In this document: positions 1 through 11,391 of the stretch, piece after piece | Layout: each line of letters begins with the position of its first letter | Position numbering within the stretch: the first letter of the stretch is position 1 | Assembly: GCA_934663885.1 (NCBI GenBank) | Contig: CAKUKW010000017.1 | Coordinates: forward strand, 1-18,567 | Direction: 5' to 3' | DNA: 18,567 bases | From: an uncultured Tidjanibacter sp. | Lineage (GTDB): Bacteria > Bacteroidota > Bacteroidia > Bacteroidales > Rikenellaceae | Notes under the pieces: generated by a model | Databases searched by the model: none | Seen by the model: only the letters and a program-made list of their open reading frames with translations | Told to the model about the DNA's origin: nothing | Program-made: the position numbers and the translations under genes

Positions 1-2
1 CT

Positions 3-2831
3 ATAAGAAGGCTCGTTATGTTGGCGGCCGTTATTCTACTTTCGGCACTCCCCTCACATAGTCAGGGGCTGCGGCATTTATGGACGGGGTTGCGAAACGC
101 GCAGCCGGAAGATCAGTTTCCTAAAGGCAAAACGCCTCCCCAGGCAGCAGAAAGGGTTTCCAAAAAAAACATTCCAACATGTTTCAGGCACGAACTGCCC
201 GGGGAGTGGCTGTTCGTCTCGGGTTGGGAGATGGCGGACGATGCAACGCTTACCGAGTCCGGAAAGTCGGTTTTCGATCTTTCCCTCGATACGTCGGAAT
301 GGTATAACGCGACGGTTCCCGGTACGGTACTGACGACCCTGGTGGAGCAGGGAGTTTACCCCGATCCTTATTTCGGGCTTAATAATATGGCCATACCCGA
401 TACACTCTGCCGGACACAGTGGTGGTACCGCAATATTTTCGAACTCCCCCCTGCCGCCGCGCAGCAGAAACGCATCAGGCTGGCCTTCGACGGCATAAAC
501 TACATAGCCGAAGTCTACCTCAACGGGCGCAGGCTGGGGAGTATAGAAGGCGCTTTTATGCGCGGGGTATTCGACATTACAGACCGTGTGGACAGGAGCG
601 GAAAAAATGTCCTCGCAGTAAAAATCCTCCCACCGCGCAACCCCGGGATTCCGCACGAACAATCCGTAGTGGCGGGACAGGGGCTTAACGGGGGTGCGCT
701 GAGCCTCGACGGGCCTACATTTATATCGTCGATGGGCTGGGACTGGATACCGGGCATTCGCGACCGCAATGCCGGGATATGGCAGGACGTCCGCCTGTTG
801 GCCGGTGGCGATGTAGTCATGGGCGACCCGCTCGTGACGACCCGGTTGCCACACCTGCCGGATACAACGCGGGCCGCTGTAACTATAATGATACCTGTAC
901 ATAACATATCCGACCGCCCCGTTTCGGGAACTATAGATATAAAACTTCCCGCTCCCTTGAGCCGTGAGTATTCACTCGCGGCGGGAGAAAGCGCCGAAAT
1001 AATATTCTCACCCGACGAATACCGGGAGCTGAATATAAAGAACCCGCGGTTGTGGTGGCCCAACGGCTACGGTAATCCGGAGCTGTACCAGTTTTATGCA
1101 GAGATATACCGGAACGGCGAATTCTCCGACGCCAAAAGCCTGAAATTCGGCATCAGGGAGTTTTCATACGAACTTATGGTCGCCTCTTCCGAGGAAGAGC
1201 GCGAGCGGGTGCTCTACACTCCTTCGGCAGCGCAGGAACCGGGCAGGCCTGTTTTCGACTATGTGAAGCGCGTCAATTACGACAGCTACAACCAGCTTCC
1301 GACTTTCGCCGGCAACGCCGATATGTCAGCCATAACGATACTGCCCGCCGAAGATCCCGTAGGCCCGTACCTGGCATTGCGCGTAAACGGCGTACGTATC
1401 TTCTGCCGCGGGGGCAACTGGGGCATGGACGACGGTATGAAACGCTCGGACAGGGAAAGGCTGGAGCCGTACGTAAAACTGCACAGGGAAGCGGGCTTCA
1501 ACATTATCCGCAACTGGACGGGAGAATCGACGCAGGAGATCTTTTATGAGTTGTGTGATGAATATGGCATGCTGGTGTGGAACGATTTCTGGATAACCAC
1601 AGATGACACGGTGGAGCCTATGGATGTGCAGCTTTTCCTGCGAAACGCGCGGGATGTGGTTCGCCGGTTCCGCAACCACGCTTCGATAGCCGTATGGTGT
1701 CCGCGCAACGAGGGTTTCGCACCGAGGGATATGGAAAAGCTCCTTCCGGCAATGATGGCCGAAGAAGACCCCACGAGGCATTACCACGGGCAGTCGCGGT
1801 TCCTGAACATGGACGGCAGCGGCCCATGGGGATTCTATAAAGAGCCTTCGAAATATTATACCGATAATGCCAAAGGCTTTATCACCGAGATAGGGACATA
1901 CGCTGTGCCCACTGCCGGGACTATACGCAAGTTCATAGGCGAAGCTGACCTTTGGCCCATAAACGACGTATGGGCATACCACGACCTGCACCATACCACC
2001 CAGAATTTCCCCGATTTCATGGCGGCGGTGGAGCGTTACGGTGAGCCGGCCGGTATGGAAAGTTTCGCGCGGCAGTCGCAGCAGGTATGCTACGACGCGT
2101 GGAGGGCGATAATGGAGGCGTGGAACAGCCGCATGTGGAACAACACGACAGGACAGATATTATGGATGAGCCATCCCGCGTGGCCGAGCATGATATGGCA
2201 GACGTACACTTATGACTACGAAACCCCCGGCTCGTATTTCGGGACGAAAAAGGCGTGTGAGTCCCTGCATGTGCAGATGAATCTCGACGATGGAAAAGTT
2301 GCCATTATTAATGCGACCCGGGAAAACCGGAGAAACCTTACGGTAAAGGCGGAAGCCTTTGATCCGTCGACGGGAAAAATATTTTATAGCCGGAACGGGA
2401 AATTCACCGCGGCGGCCAATTCCCTTACCGAATGTTTCGTTCCGCAATTGCCCGAAGAACTTCCGGAACTTTACCTTATGAGGGTAAGCATCTATTCGGG
2501 AGGCAAGACGGTTTCCGTGAATGATTACTGGGTGGCGGCCTCGGAAGCGTCATACGAAAGGATGAACCTGATCGGGCCCGCGGAGGTAAAGACATCTATC
2601 CGCAAAACCAAAAAAGGGTATGATATCGAGGTAACGAACGATTCGGATATGGTTGCCATAGGTGTTAAACTGAACGCCGCCGACAGGCAGAGGGGTGAAA
2701 TTATCCTTCCTGCATATTTCTCGGACGGCTATTTCAACTTACTGCCGGGCGAGAAACGCACCGTGACGCTGGAGCTCCCTCAGGATTATAAAAACGGATT
2801 CGGAATTACGGCAAGCGGCTATAACTTATAA
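3..2831 (+). CDS. Secreted glycoside hydrolase family 2 protein (beta-mannosidase / exo-glucosaminidase-like), 5' end outside the window
   Basis: Retaining exo-glycosidase of family GH2, probably removing terminal sugars from oligosaccharides in the periplasm or at the surface. Numbering uses the ATG at 18. The sugar-binding jelly-roll (about 60-260) has the RTQWWYR and GWDWIPGIRDRNAGIW signatures of the mannosidase/exo-glucosaminidase branch. An Ig-like domain (about 265-380) contains RLWWPNGYGNPELY. The TIM barrel (about 430-720) carries the acid/base candidate E565 in PRNEG and the nucleophile candidate E624 in FITEIG, 59 residues apart. Ig-like C-terminal domains follow. The frame stays open leftwards from ATG 18 to the window edge and adds I-R-R-L-V before a hydrophobic stretch ending SHSQ. 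A normal signal peptide needs that basic start, so the true start is probably upstream. Fifteen nt separate it from the HAD gene. Family is firm; substrate is not. Confidence 0.88.
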   Translation: MRRLVMLAAVILLSALPSHSQGLRHLWTGLRNAQPEDQFPKGKTPPQAAERVSKKNIPTCFRHELPGEWLFVSGWEMADDATLTESGKSVFDLSLDTSEWYNATVPGTVLTTLVEQGVYPDPYFGLNNMAIPDTLCRTQWWYRNIFELPPAAAQQKRIRLAFDGINYIAEVYLNGRRLGSIEGAFMRGVFDITDRVDRSGKNVLAVKILPPRNPGIPHEQSVVAGQGLNGGALSLDGPTFISSMGWDWIPGIRDRNAGIWQDVRLLAGGDVVMGDPLVTTRLPHLPDTTRAAVTIMIPVHNISDRPVSGTIDIKLPAPLSREYSLAAGESAEIIFSPDEYRELNIKNPRLWWPNGYGNPELYQFYAEIYRNGEFSDAKSLKFGIREFSYELMVASSEEERERVLYTPSAAQEPGRPVFDYVKRVNYDSYNQLPTFAGNADMSAITILPAEDPVGPYLALRVNGVRIFCRGGNWGMDDGMKRSDRERLEPYVKLHREAGFNIIRNWTGESTQEIFYELCDEYGMLVWNDFWITTDDTVEPMDVQLFLRNARDVVRRFRNHASIAVWCPRNEGFAPRDMEKLLPAMMAEEDPTRHYHGQSRFLNMDGSGPWGFYKEPSKYYTDNAKGFITEIGTYAVPTAGTIRKFIGEADLWPINDVWAYHDLHHTTQNFPDFMAAVERYGEPAGMESFARQSQQVCYDAWRAIMEAWNSRMWNNTTGQILWMSHPAWPSMIWQTYTYDYETPGSYFGTKKACESLHVQMNLDDGKVAIINATRENRRNLTVKAEAFDPSTGKIFYSRNGKFTAAANSLTECFVPQLPEELPELYLMRVSIYSGGKTVSVNDYWVAASEASYERMNLIGPAEVKTSIRKTKKGYDIEVTNDSDMVAIGVKLNAADRQRGEIILPAYFSDGYFNLLPGEKRTVTLELPQDYKNGFGITASGYNL

Positions 2832-2846
2832 CCAGAAATATTAAAA

Positions 2847-3626
2847 ATGGTAAAAGCGATATTTTTCGATATAGACGGGACACTCGTGAGTTTCAAAACA
2901 CACCGTGTTCCCGGAGAGACGATGGAGGCCCTGTGTGCCCTCAAGGAAAAAGGTATTAAAATATTCATTGCGACAGGGCGTTCCGGCATCCTGATGAAGG
3001 AGGTCGGCACTATCGACCCCGATATGTTCGACGGGATTATAACTTTTAACGGCCAGTACTGCCGCGCGGGTTCCCAAGTGGTTTATTCACATCCGATACC
3101 GCACGGGGACATTCTCGAGGGTATCCGGTTTTTCGATTCCAGCGACATTCCCTGCATATTCGAAGGGCCCGATTTCGTGGTTATAAACAGCCATAACGAG
3201 GTTGCGCTACGCTCGGCAGCCATGCTCGACATGCGCCTGCCCTCGCCGACAGACCTGCACCTGATCAAGGACAGGGAAAACATACAGCTAATATTTTTCG
3301 GCGATTCCCAAGAGGAAAAATCCCTTCTCGACGTTATGCCCTCCTGCGAAAGCACGCGTTGGCATCCGGATTTTACCGACATAATCCCGAAAGGAGGCGG
3401 AAAGCATATCGGTATGCAAAAAATGCTGGCGCACTTCAGCCTCTCCGGGGATGAGTGCATGGCTTTCGGCGACGGCGAAAACGACATCACCATGCTGAGA
3501 TATGCTGCCACAGGAATTGCTATGGGAAACGCCAGCCAGGCCGTCAAGGATGCCGCAGACTATATCACCGCAGGCGTCGACGACAGGGGAATCCCGGCAG
3601 CCCTGAAGCACTTCGGTATCCTTTGA
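2847..3626 (+). CDS. Cof-type HAD-IIB family phosphatase
   Basis: Cytosolic haloacid-dehalogenase phosphatase of the Cof/YidA class; members dephosphorylate sugar phosphates, pyridoxal phosphate or flavin precursors. All four HAD motifs are visible: I, FFDIDGT with D8 as nucleophile and D10; II, IATGRSG; III, the basic motif KGGGKH (K186 the likely residue); IV, GDGENDITML with D209 and D213 as Mg ligands. The alpha/beta cap sits between motifs II and III, as in type IIB. At 259 aa it has normal family length, and no signal peptide is seen. It starts 15 nt after the GH2 stop on the same strand, so co-transcription is likely. That fits a role on sugar phosphates made from released sugars, but many Cof proteins are promiscuous and the substrate cannot be read from sequence. 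Confidence 0.9.
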   Translation: MVKAIFFDIDGTLVSFKTHRVPGETMEALCALKEKGIKIFIATGRSGILMKEVGTIDPDMFDGIITFNGQYCRAGSQVVYSHPIPHGDILEGIRFFDSSDIPCIFEGPDFVVINSHNEVALRSAAMLDMRLPSPTDLHLIKDRENIQLIFFGDSQEEKSLLDVMPSCESTRWHPDFTDIIPKGGGKHIGMQKMLAHFSLSGDECMAFGDGENDITMLRYAATGIAMGNASQAVKDAADYITAGVDDRGIPAALKHFGIL

Positions 3627-3631
3627 TGTTC

Positions 3632-3658
3632 GATAAAAAAGGAAAGTCCCTTTTTATC
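3632..3658. terminator. A/T-flanked hairpin after the HAD gene
   Basis: GATAAAAA pairs with TTTTTATC. After one mismatch, GGA pairs with TCC around a 3-nt loop. The flanking A and T runs make it symmetrical, so it could act from either strand. It lies 6 nt after the HAD stop codon. Confidence 0.5.
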
Positions 3659-3693
3659 TCCATTCCCGTGTAAAAAGCTATGAGATTAATAGA

Positions 3694-3717
3694 GCCCCCG
3701 GGTTAGGATTCGGGGGC
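3694..3717 (+). terminator. GC-rich hairpin terminator between convergent genes
   Basis: A 7-bp stem GCCCCCG/CGGGGGC closes a 10-nt loop and is followed on the + strand by a T-rich stretch ending in six T at about 3728-3735. It would stop the GH2-HAD transcript. On the - strand the downstream bases are less T-rich, so it may act only weakly for the facing beta-galactosidase. Confidence 0.65.
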
Positions 3718-3739
3718 CCTGATTATTTATTTTTTACTG

Positions 3740-7183
<3,444 letters not shown>

Positions 7184-7250
7184 TTATTATGGTTTAAACC
7201 GCAAATTACGGATTATTTGCTTTTTTACGCCGTGCCGTGCCTAAAATAAT

Positions 7251-7258
7251 TATCTTTG
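7251..7258 (+). promoter_or_regulatory. Bacteroidetes-type -7 promoter element for lgt
   Basis: TATCTTTG matches TAnnTTTG exactly and ends 32 nt before the lgt ATG. No TTTG lies at the usual distance upstream; the nearest (7216-7219) is 31 nt away. Only the -7 element is supported. Beside it, 7201-7220 is an imperfect palindrome starting GCAAAT and ending ATTTGC, in the divergent lacZ-lgt gap. Confidence 0.55.
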
Positions 7259-7290
7259 AACTGCATTAACCTCACTAAAAACCAAAACTT

Positions 7291-8178
7291 ATGTTCGCTA
7301 CTATAATCTGGGATCCCGATATCACACTTTTTACAATAGGATCTTTTTCCCTGCGCTGGTACAGCGTTTGCTGGATACTGGCTTTCGCCTCGGCTTACAT
7401 AGTCCTTCGAAGGATATTCAAAAAAGAGGGTATCGCCGAAGAGAAACTTATATCGCTTGCAGTTTATGTTTTCGTAGGCACTTTCGTGGGTGCAAGGCTG
7501 GCCCACTGCCTGTTCTATGATTATGAATACTTCTTCGCCCATCCGCTCGAGATAATACTCCCCTTCAAGAAAGTGGCGGGTAAATGGATATTCACCGGCT
7601 ATGCGGGCCTTGCCAGTCACGGAGGGGCGGCGGGTATACTGCTGGCGCTGTGGCTTTTCTCGCGAAAACATAAAATGAAATTCCTCGACCTCACGGACAA
7701 GATAGCCCTCGTGGCGCCGCTTTCGGGTGCGTTCATAAGGATAGGCAACTTTGTCAACTCCGAGATAATCGGCAAAGCTACCGACATGCCGTGGGGAGTG
7801 GTTTTCAACCGAATCGATACCGTGCCCAGGCATCCTTCCCAGCTTTACGAAGCGCTGGCCTATATCGCCATATTCGTTCTGGTTTATTACTTATATACGC
7901 GGAAAAGGGGAACGTATAAACCAGGATATATACTGGGTGTTTCAATAACCGGCATCTTTGCCGCCCGTTTCCTTATAGAATATACCAAGGAGGTGCAGGT
8001 TGGTTTCGAAGAGACGCTCAGGCAGATGATAGGCATGGATATGGGACAACTCCTGAGCCTGCCGTTCATAATAGTCGGCGTGATCTTTATCGTCAAAAAG
8101 CGTAAAATGACCGCCGACCAGCCTAAAATAAGTAAGGCGGAAGCTAAATACGGCTATAAGTCCAAGAAGAGCGCATAG
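7291..8178 (+). CDS. lgt: Prolipoprotein diacylglyceryl transferase
   Basis: Inner-membrane enzyme of the first lipoprotein-maturation step: it moves diacylglycerol from phosphatidylglycerol to the lipobox cysteine of preprolipoproteins. Polytopic protein of 295 aa, normal length. Family signatures are present: SHGGAAG with H110 (aligning with the essential H103 of E. coli Lgt), RIGNFVNSEIIG with R150 and N153 (aligning with R143 and N146), and HPSQLYEAL. The C-terminal tail is rich in lysine and lies after the last membrane helix, consistent with a cytoplasmic end. It is preceded by a TAnnTTTG element and followed 46 nt later by the M81 peptidase gene on the same strand, so both may share a transcript. 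The lipoprotein at the right edge of this window would be one of its substrates. Confidence 0.96.
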   Translation: MFATIIWDPDITLFTIGSFSLRWYSVCWILAFASAYIVLRRIFKKEGIAEEKLISLAVYVFVGTFVGARLAHCLFYDYEYFFAHPLEIILPFKKVAGKWIFTGYAGLASHGGAAGILLALWLFSRKHKMKFLDLTDKIALVAPLSGAFIRIGNFVNSEIIGKATDMPWGVVFNRIDTVPRHPSQLYEALAYIAIFVLVYYLYTRKRGTYKPGYILGVSITGIFAARFLIEYTKEVQVGFEETLRQMIGMDMGQLLSLPFIIVGVIFIVKKRKMTADQPKISKAEAKYGYKSKKSA

Positions 8179-8224
8179 CTCCCCGGCTCGGCTTGAAGAT
8201 CGCACAACAATTAAATATCATAAG

Positions 8225-9775
8225 ATGAAAAAATTACTGGTATTACTGGCCATATTCACATTTGGCGGCACTGCGTTTTTATCGGCTGCGCAGGAAAAGC
8301 CGCTTCCCAGGATCGGAATCGCGGGCATAGCTATAGAATCGAGCACCTTTTCCCCCGCCCTTACTCATGAAGACGCTTTCAGGGTGAGGAATGGACAGGC
8401 ACTTTTGAATTCTTATCCTTTCCTTGCGGAGGGAACCCCTTTGAGGGAAAAAGCAGTCTGGCTTCCGGCGATGAGGGCGAATGCGACCCCCGGCGGGGCG
8501 GTAACCCAGGAAGCTTATGAGTCGTTGACCCGGCAAATTCTCGATCATCTGCGGTCGAACCTGCCTTACGATGCACTGTTCCTGGATATACACGGGGCGA
8601 TGAGCGTCGTCGGGCTTGACGATCCTGAAGGCGATTTTATCCTTCGGGTACGCGAGGTTGTCGGCAACGGTACGATCATATCTACATGCATGGATCTCCA
8701 CGGCAATGTGTCGTGGACGCTGGCCGAGAATACCGACCTGATGACCACCTACCGCATGGCCCCGCATGAAGATTCCATGGAGTCGAGGGAGCGCGCAATC
8801 GTTAACCTGGTCGAAAGGCTGGAGAGCGGCAAGGGCAGACCTGGGTATAAGGCTTGGATACCTGTACCGATACTCCTTCCCGGTGAGCAAACCAGTACAC
8901 GCGTAGAGCCTGCCAAATCGCTTTACGCGGCAGTGGCTCCGGCAACTGCCCAGGAAGGGATTATTGACGCCGGAATCTGGATCGGTTACGCCTGGGCCGA
9001 CGAACCCCGCAACCACGGGGTGGTAATGGTGACCGGCGACGACAGGGATATGGTAGTGCGCACGGCGGAGTACCTCGCGCACCACTTCTGGAGCGTGAGA
9101 CATAAATTCGAATTTGTGGCCCCGGTAGGCTCTCTCGAATACTGCCTGGATAAGGCTGTAGTAAGCTCAAAAAAGCCTTTTTTTATCAGCGATATGGGAG
9201 ATAACCCGACCGCCGGAGGAGCCGGAGACGTTACGTGGACATTGGCAAGGGTGCTTGAACGGCCCGAATTCAAAACCGAAGACGGCCCGTCGTTCATTTA
9301 CGCTTCGATACCCGGTCCGGAATTTGTCAAAAAGGCAGTAAAGGCCGGGGTAGGTAAGAAAGTTTCTGGCAAAGCGGGAGCCGAAGTGGATTACCGTTAT
9401 GAGGGCCCCTTGAAACTTACGGGCACGGTGACTTCCATTCACGAAAATCCCGATAATACCGAAGTGGTTGTAAAGGTCGGGAGCGTATACGTGATCGTGA
9501 CCGAAAAGCGCAAGGGATTCCATTACGAGAGCGAATTCACGAAGCACGGGCTCGACCCTCGCAATACCGATATAGTAATGGTAAAAATAGGATACCTCGT
9601 TCCGGAGCTTTACGAGATGCAGGCCGATTGGATTATGGCCTTTACGCCCGGTGGCGTCGACCAGGATCTACAAAAGCTGGATTACAAACGCATCATGCGC
9701 CCGATGTATCCGCTCGACAGGGATATGCCCATGCCCGACCTATCGGCCAGGCTGGTGCCGTTCGTAGGGGATTGA
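8225..9775 (+). CDS. Exported M81 family metallopeptidase (MlrC-like)
   Basis: Member of peptidase family M81, whose named example is microcystinase MlrC, which degrades linearised microcystin; most members have no known substrate. A Sec signal peptide (MKKLLVLLAI to about SAAQ, residue 23) places it outside the cytoplasm. The N-terminal DUF1485-type domain begins RIGIAGIAIESSTFSP and contains LDIHGAM (D121, H123) and MDLHGNV (H159), the likely zinc ligands by analogy with the D/H/H set of MlrC. The C-terminal MlrC_C domain has SDMGDNPTAGGAGDVTW. The length of 516 aa is normal for the family. It follows lgt in the same direction and ends at a strong terminator. Family is firm; the role (scavenging of modified or cyclic peptides?) is open. 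Confidence 0.87.
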   Translation: MKKLLVLLAIFTFGGTAFLSAAQEKPLPRIGIAGIAIESSTFSPALTHEDAFRVRNGQALLNSYPFLAEGTPLREKAVWLPAMRANATPGGAVTQEAYESLTRQILDHLRSNLPYDALFLDIHGAMSVVGLDDPEGDFILRVREVVGNGTIISTCMDLHGNVSWTLAENTDLMTTYRMAPHEDSMESRERAIVNLVERLESGKGRPGYKAWIPVPILLPGEQTSTRVEPAKSLYAAVAPATAQEGIIDAGIWIGYAWADEPRNHGVVMVTGDDRDMVVRTAEYLAHHFWSVRHKFEFVAPVGSLEYCLDKAVVSSKKPFFISDMGDNPTAGGAGDVTWTLARVLERPEFKTEDGPSFIYASIPGPEFVKKAVKAGVGKKVSGKAGAEVDYRYEGPLKLTGTVTSIHENPDNTEVVVKVGSVYVIVTEKRKGFHYESEFTKHGLDPRNTDIVMVKIGYLVPELYEMQADWIMAFTPGGVDQDLQKLDYKRIMRPMYPLDRDMPMPDLSARLVPFVGD

Positions 9776-9797
9776 AAAACCGGTTCAGAGAAAGTAT

Positions 9798-9823
9798 AAG
9801 GCGGCCGCAAAGCCGCCTTTTTT
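9798..9823 (+). terminator. Rho-independent terminator after the M81 gene
   Basis: AAGGCGGC pairs with GCCGCCTT (8 bp) around a 6-nt loop and runs into a tract of T. It lies 23 nt after the stop codon and separates this gene from the convergent phosphopantetheinyl transferase gene. Confidence 0.88.
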
Positions 9824-9860
9824 ATTGGTTGCGTGGGTTTGGCCGTCGTCATGAACTCGA

Positions 9861-10463
9861 TCAATCCTTGAAGACCACCAGCAGGCTTTCGTGGAAAAAC
9901 AGCCCCATACTGTGGTTTTCCCATTGTCCGTGGGGTAGCCGTATCGCACCCCCGACCTCCCCTTCGGCGAAATCCACGCCTGAGACGGTAATATCTTCCA
10001 GTAAATCCAGCTCCTCACGGCCCGAAAACTTATACAGGGTTTCTTTGGCGCACCATAGGGCGGCGCTGAAGAGCGGATCGTCCGATCCGGGTATCTCCCG
10101 CTCCGCAGGCGAAATGAACCGTGTGGAAGCGCGGCTGAAGTCCCTTGCGGGGCTTTCCATATCTATAGCGCACCGCGAGTTGGAAAATATTATGGCTGCG
10201 AAACCTCCGGCGTGGGAGACTCCTATATGCGTCCACCTGCCATCCGAGATCACGGGTGCCCCAACTTGGTTATACGATATCGTTACATCCTTGCCGGCCT
10301 CCATCCTTACCGCCGCCCGCCATGCTTCACCCTCTTCCCTACGCCGCGGGAAACGCAGTGTCGCGAGATATTCCCTGTCCTCCGGCACCAGGTAGTCATC
10401 CTGCTTCTGCCAGGGAACCGGGACTATTATTATGCGGCTTTTTCCGGTGTCGATTGTTTTCAT
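9861..10463 (-). CDS. 4'-phosphopantetheinyl transferase superfamily protein (Sfp type)
   Basis: Transfers the phosphopantetheine arm of coenzyme A to a conserved serine on acyl- or peptidyl-carrier proteins, in the cytoplasm. Of 200 aa. The two superfamily motifs are present: AIDMES (D101 and E103 as Mg ligands) and WCAKETLYKF (W137, K140, E141, K145), matching the WxxKEAxxK pattern. The preceding GVSHAGGFAA matches the usual SHS..W strand region, although weaker than in classical Sfp proteins. The two-motif layout and length are those of a pseudo-dimeric Sfp-type enzyme rather than the short AcpS type. No synthase or carrier protein gene is visible in the window, so the partner is unknown; it may serve fatty-acid ACP. 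A TAnnTTTG box lies 19 nt upstream of the start. Confidence 0.85.
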   Translation of the reverse strand: MKTIDTGKSRIIIVPVPWQKQDDYLVPEDREYLATLRFPRRREEGEAWRAAVRMEAGKDVTISYNQVGAPVISDGRWTHIGVSHAGGFAAIIFSNSRCAIDMESPARDFSRASTRFISPAEREIPGSDDPLFSAALWCAKETLYKFSGREELDLLEDITVSGVDFAEGEVGGAIRLPHGQWENHSMGLFFHESLLVVFKD

Positions 10464-10482
10464 AGTACGAATTGGATAAGTA

Positions 10483-10490
10483 CAAAGATA
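10483..10490 (-). promoter_or_regulatory. -7 promoter element for the phosphopantetheinyl transferase gene
   Basis: Read on the - strand this is TATCTTTG, an exact TAnnTTTG match, 19 nt before the start codon. That implies a very short leader. No convincing TTTG lies at the proper upstream distance. Confidence 0.55.
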
Positions 10491-10589
10491 TAAAATTAAC
10501 TATTTTCCCGAGGGACTGCAATTAATTACCCGGGGCCCGCACCGCAGGGTATGCCTTTCCTTGTTGCCCTCTGTCTACTTTACAAACGA

Positions 10590-10614
10590 AACAGCCGCTG
10601 TGACAGCGGCTGTT
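10590..10614 (-). terminator. Terminator behind rpmH
   Basis: Perfect 11-bp inverted repeat AACAGCCGCTG/CAGCGGCTGTT around a 3-nt loop. On the - strand it is followed by the T-rich GTTTCGTTTG. It lies 25 nt downstream of the rpmH stop and isolates rpmH from the next gene. Confidence 0.85.
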
Positions 10615-10639
10615 ATAAATCATCATTCCTTAAAGGGAA

Positions 10640-10798
10640 TTAACCTTTAATCGTGGTTTCGTCCGAAACGGTAAGTTTCTTGCGTCCTTTTGCGCGGCGG
10701 GCTGCCAGCACCTTGCGGCCGTTGGCGGTAGCCATTCTCTGGCGGAAACCGTGTTTGTTTATCCTCTTTCTGCGCGAGGGCTGGAAAGTCATTTTCAT
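10640..10798 (-). CDS. rpmH: 50S ribosomal protein L34
   Basis: Small, very basic protein of the large ribosomal subunit. The 52-aa product starts [20 protein letters not shown] and continues with [22 protein letters not shown], the classical L34 pattern; a short SDETTIKG tail extends the C terminus. A second in-frame Met at codon 3 could also serve as start, but MK(M/R)TFQPS is the usual family beginning, so the first is chosen. It is transcribed alone: the genes commonly next to it in other phyla (rnpA, yidC) are absent. It has its own promoter about 210 nt upstream, a long structured leader, and a perfect hairpin terminator. rsmG, another gene of the classical origin-region cluster, is 0.6 kb away but in a separate unit. 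Confidence 0.97.
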   Translation of the reverse strand: MKMTFQPSRRKRINKHGFRQRMATANGRKVLAARRAKGRKKLTVSDETTIKG

Positions 10799-11006
10799 GG
10801 TCGGTATATTTTTTGAATTATTTTTTAGAGTCTATTAAAAAATATTCCTCTTTTTCTTTAAGAGTCTTTTCATTGCTTTTTACCTGAAATACTCGTCGCA
10901 GGGGAACCCCCTCCTCATCTTCCAGGTAAAAACCATTTTAAAAATACACCTAATAAATTAACTGCGGCAATATTTTTAAACAGACTCTCAGTCAACTTGC
11001 GGAGTG
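10799..11006 (-). promoter_or_regulatory. Long structured 5' leader of rpmH
   Basis: This roughly 200-nt AT-rich stretch between the rpmH promoter and start holds three nested inverted repeats. The outer AGAGTCT/AGACTCT pair is at 10861-10867 and 10982-10988. ATTGC/GCAAT is at 10872-10876 and 10967-10971. TTTTTACCTG/CAGGTAAAAA is at 10877-10886 and 10923-10932 and encloses a small GGGG-AA-CCCC hairpin (10901-10910). They are nested in the right order to form one multi-stem RNA. A further AGAGTCT copy is at 10827-10833. This arrangement fits an autoregulatory ribosomal-protein leader, but that role is inferred and I do not recognise a named RNA family. Confidence 0.5.
10880..10936 (-). CDS. 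Possible 18-residue leader peptide upstream of rpmH
   Basis: A complete mini-reading frame, MVFTWKMRRGFPCDEYFR, lies inside the rpmH leader. Its coding bases cover the main inverted repeat, so translating it would open that stem. Its stop codon falls in the stem's last arm. A second mini-frame, the basic 12-mer MKRLLKKKRNIF (10835-10873), follows 7 nt later. Neither has a clear ribosome binding site and both are short enough to occur by chance. They are listed because position, order and overlap with the stem resemble attenuation leaders. Confidence 0.25.
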   Translation of the reverse strand: MVFTWKMRRGFPCDEYFR

Positions 11007-11036
11007 CAAAGGTAAAACAATTTTGTCTTTTCCAAA
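11007..11036 (-). promoter_or_regulatory. Bacteroidetes-type promoter of rpmH (-33 and -7)
   Basis: On the - strand TTTG (11033-11036) is followed after 18 nt by TACCTTTG (11007-11014), an exact TAnnTTTG at normal spacing for the Bacteroidetes housekeeping sigma factor. This is the best two-part promoter in the window. It predicts a transcript start near 11000, about 200 nt before the rpmH start codon. Confidence 0.7.
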
Positions 11037-11268
11037 AAAAATTCCCCTAAAAAACATTTTTGAATGTTTTGCATTCCTTCTAATAATCGTTTCCCAGCTT
11101 TAACTCAAACAAACAAATAAAGAATGTTGTTGCATGACAGGGACTACTTCAGCATCAAAAATACAAAAAAGATGTAGCGAAAAATAATTAGTGATTCGGG
11201 GATTATAATATATATATTTGTAACAAACCCTTTTACGATACTGATTATGAAGATTCTATTTCTGTTAA
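11037..11268. other. AT-rich intergenic stretch
   Basis: No gene is visible. It holds a perfect AAAACATT/AATGTTTT hairpin with a 4-nt loop (11051-11070) just upstream of the rpmH promoter. It also holds a TATATTTG box on the + strand (11213-11220), 34 nt before a 30-codon reading frame starting at 11247 that runs through the pseudogene remnant in another frame. No DnaA-box-like TTATCCACA was found by eye. Confidence 0.4.
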
Positions 11269-11364
11269 TCTCCATTAGTATTGGTGCTAAACCCGGAAGG
11301 CATAATCGTTTACAGAGGCAGGATAACCGGTGCCGCTGATTATATTGACAAGGCCTTTAGATAA
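11269..11364 (+). pseudogene. C-terminal remnant of a thioredoxin-fold (TlpA/AhpC-like) protein
   Basis: A 31-codon open stretch without its own start reads SPLVLVLNPEGIIVYRGRIT and continues GAADYIDKAFR before a double stop. The pattern, P followed by a hydrophobic strand, then (D/N)PEGIIVYRG and a short final helix, is the usual end of TlpA/thioredoxin-like reductases, where it follows the cis-Pro. An in-frame stop (11266-11268) closes it on the left and the CxxC half is missing. An ATG at 11247 opens a different frame (MKILFLLISISIG) that runs through it. I read it as a decayed gene end. Chance similarity is possible because the match is short. Confidence 0.35.
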
Positions 11365-11391
11365 TAAACGGGTAGAGCATGGTGAAAACGG

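Noticed and set aside
10799..11391. Replication origin near rpmH and rsmG
   Set aside because: These genes often flank oriC and the gap is AT-rich, but no DnaA-box-like TTATCCACA motifs were found by eye, and dnaA, rnpA and mnmG are absent.
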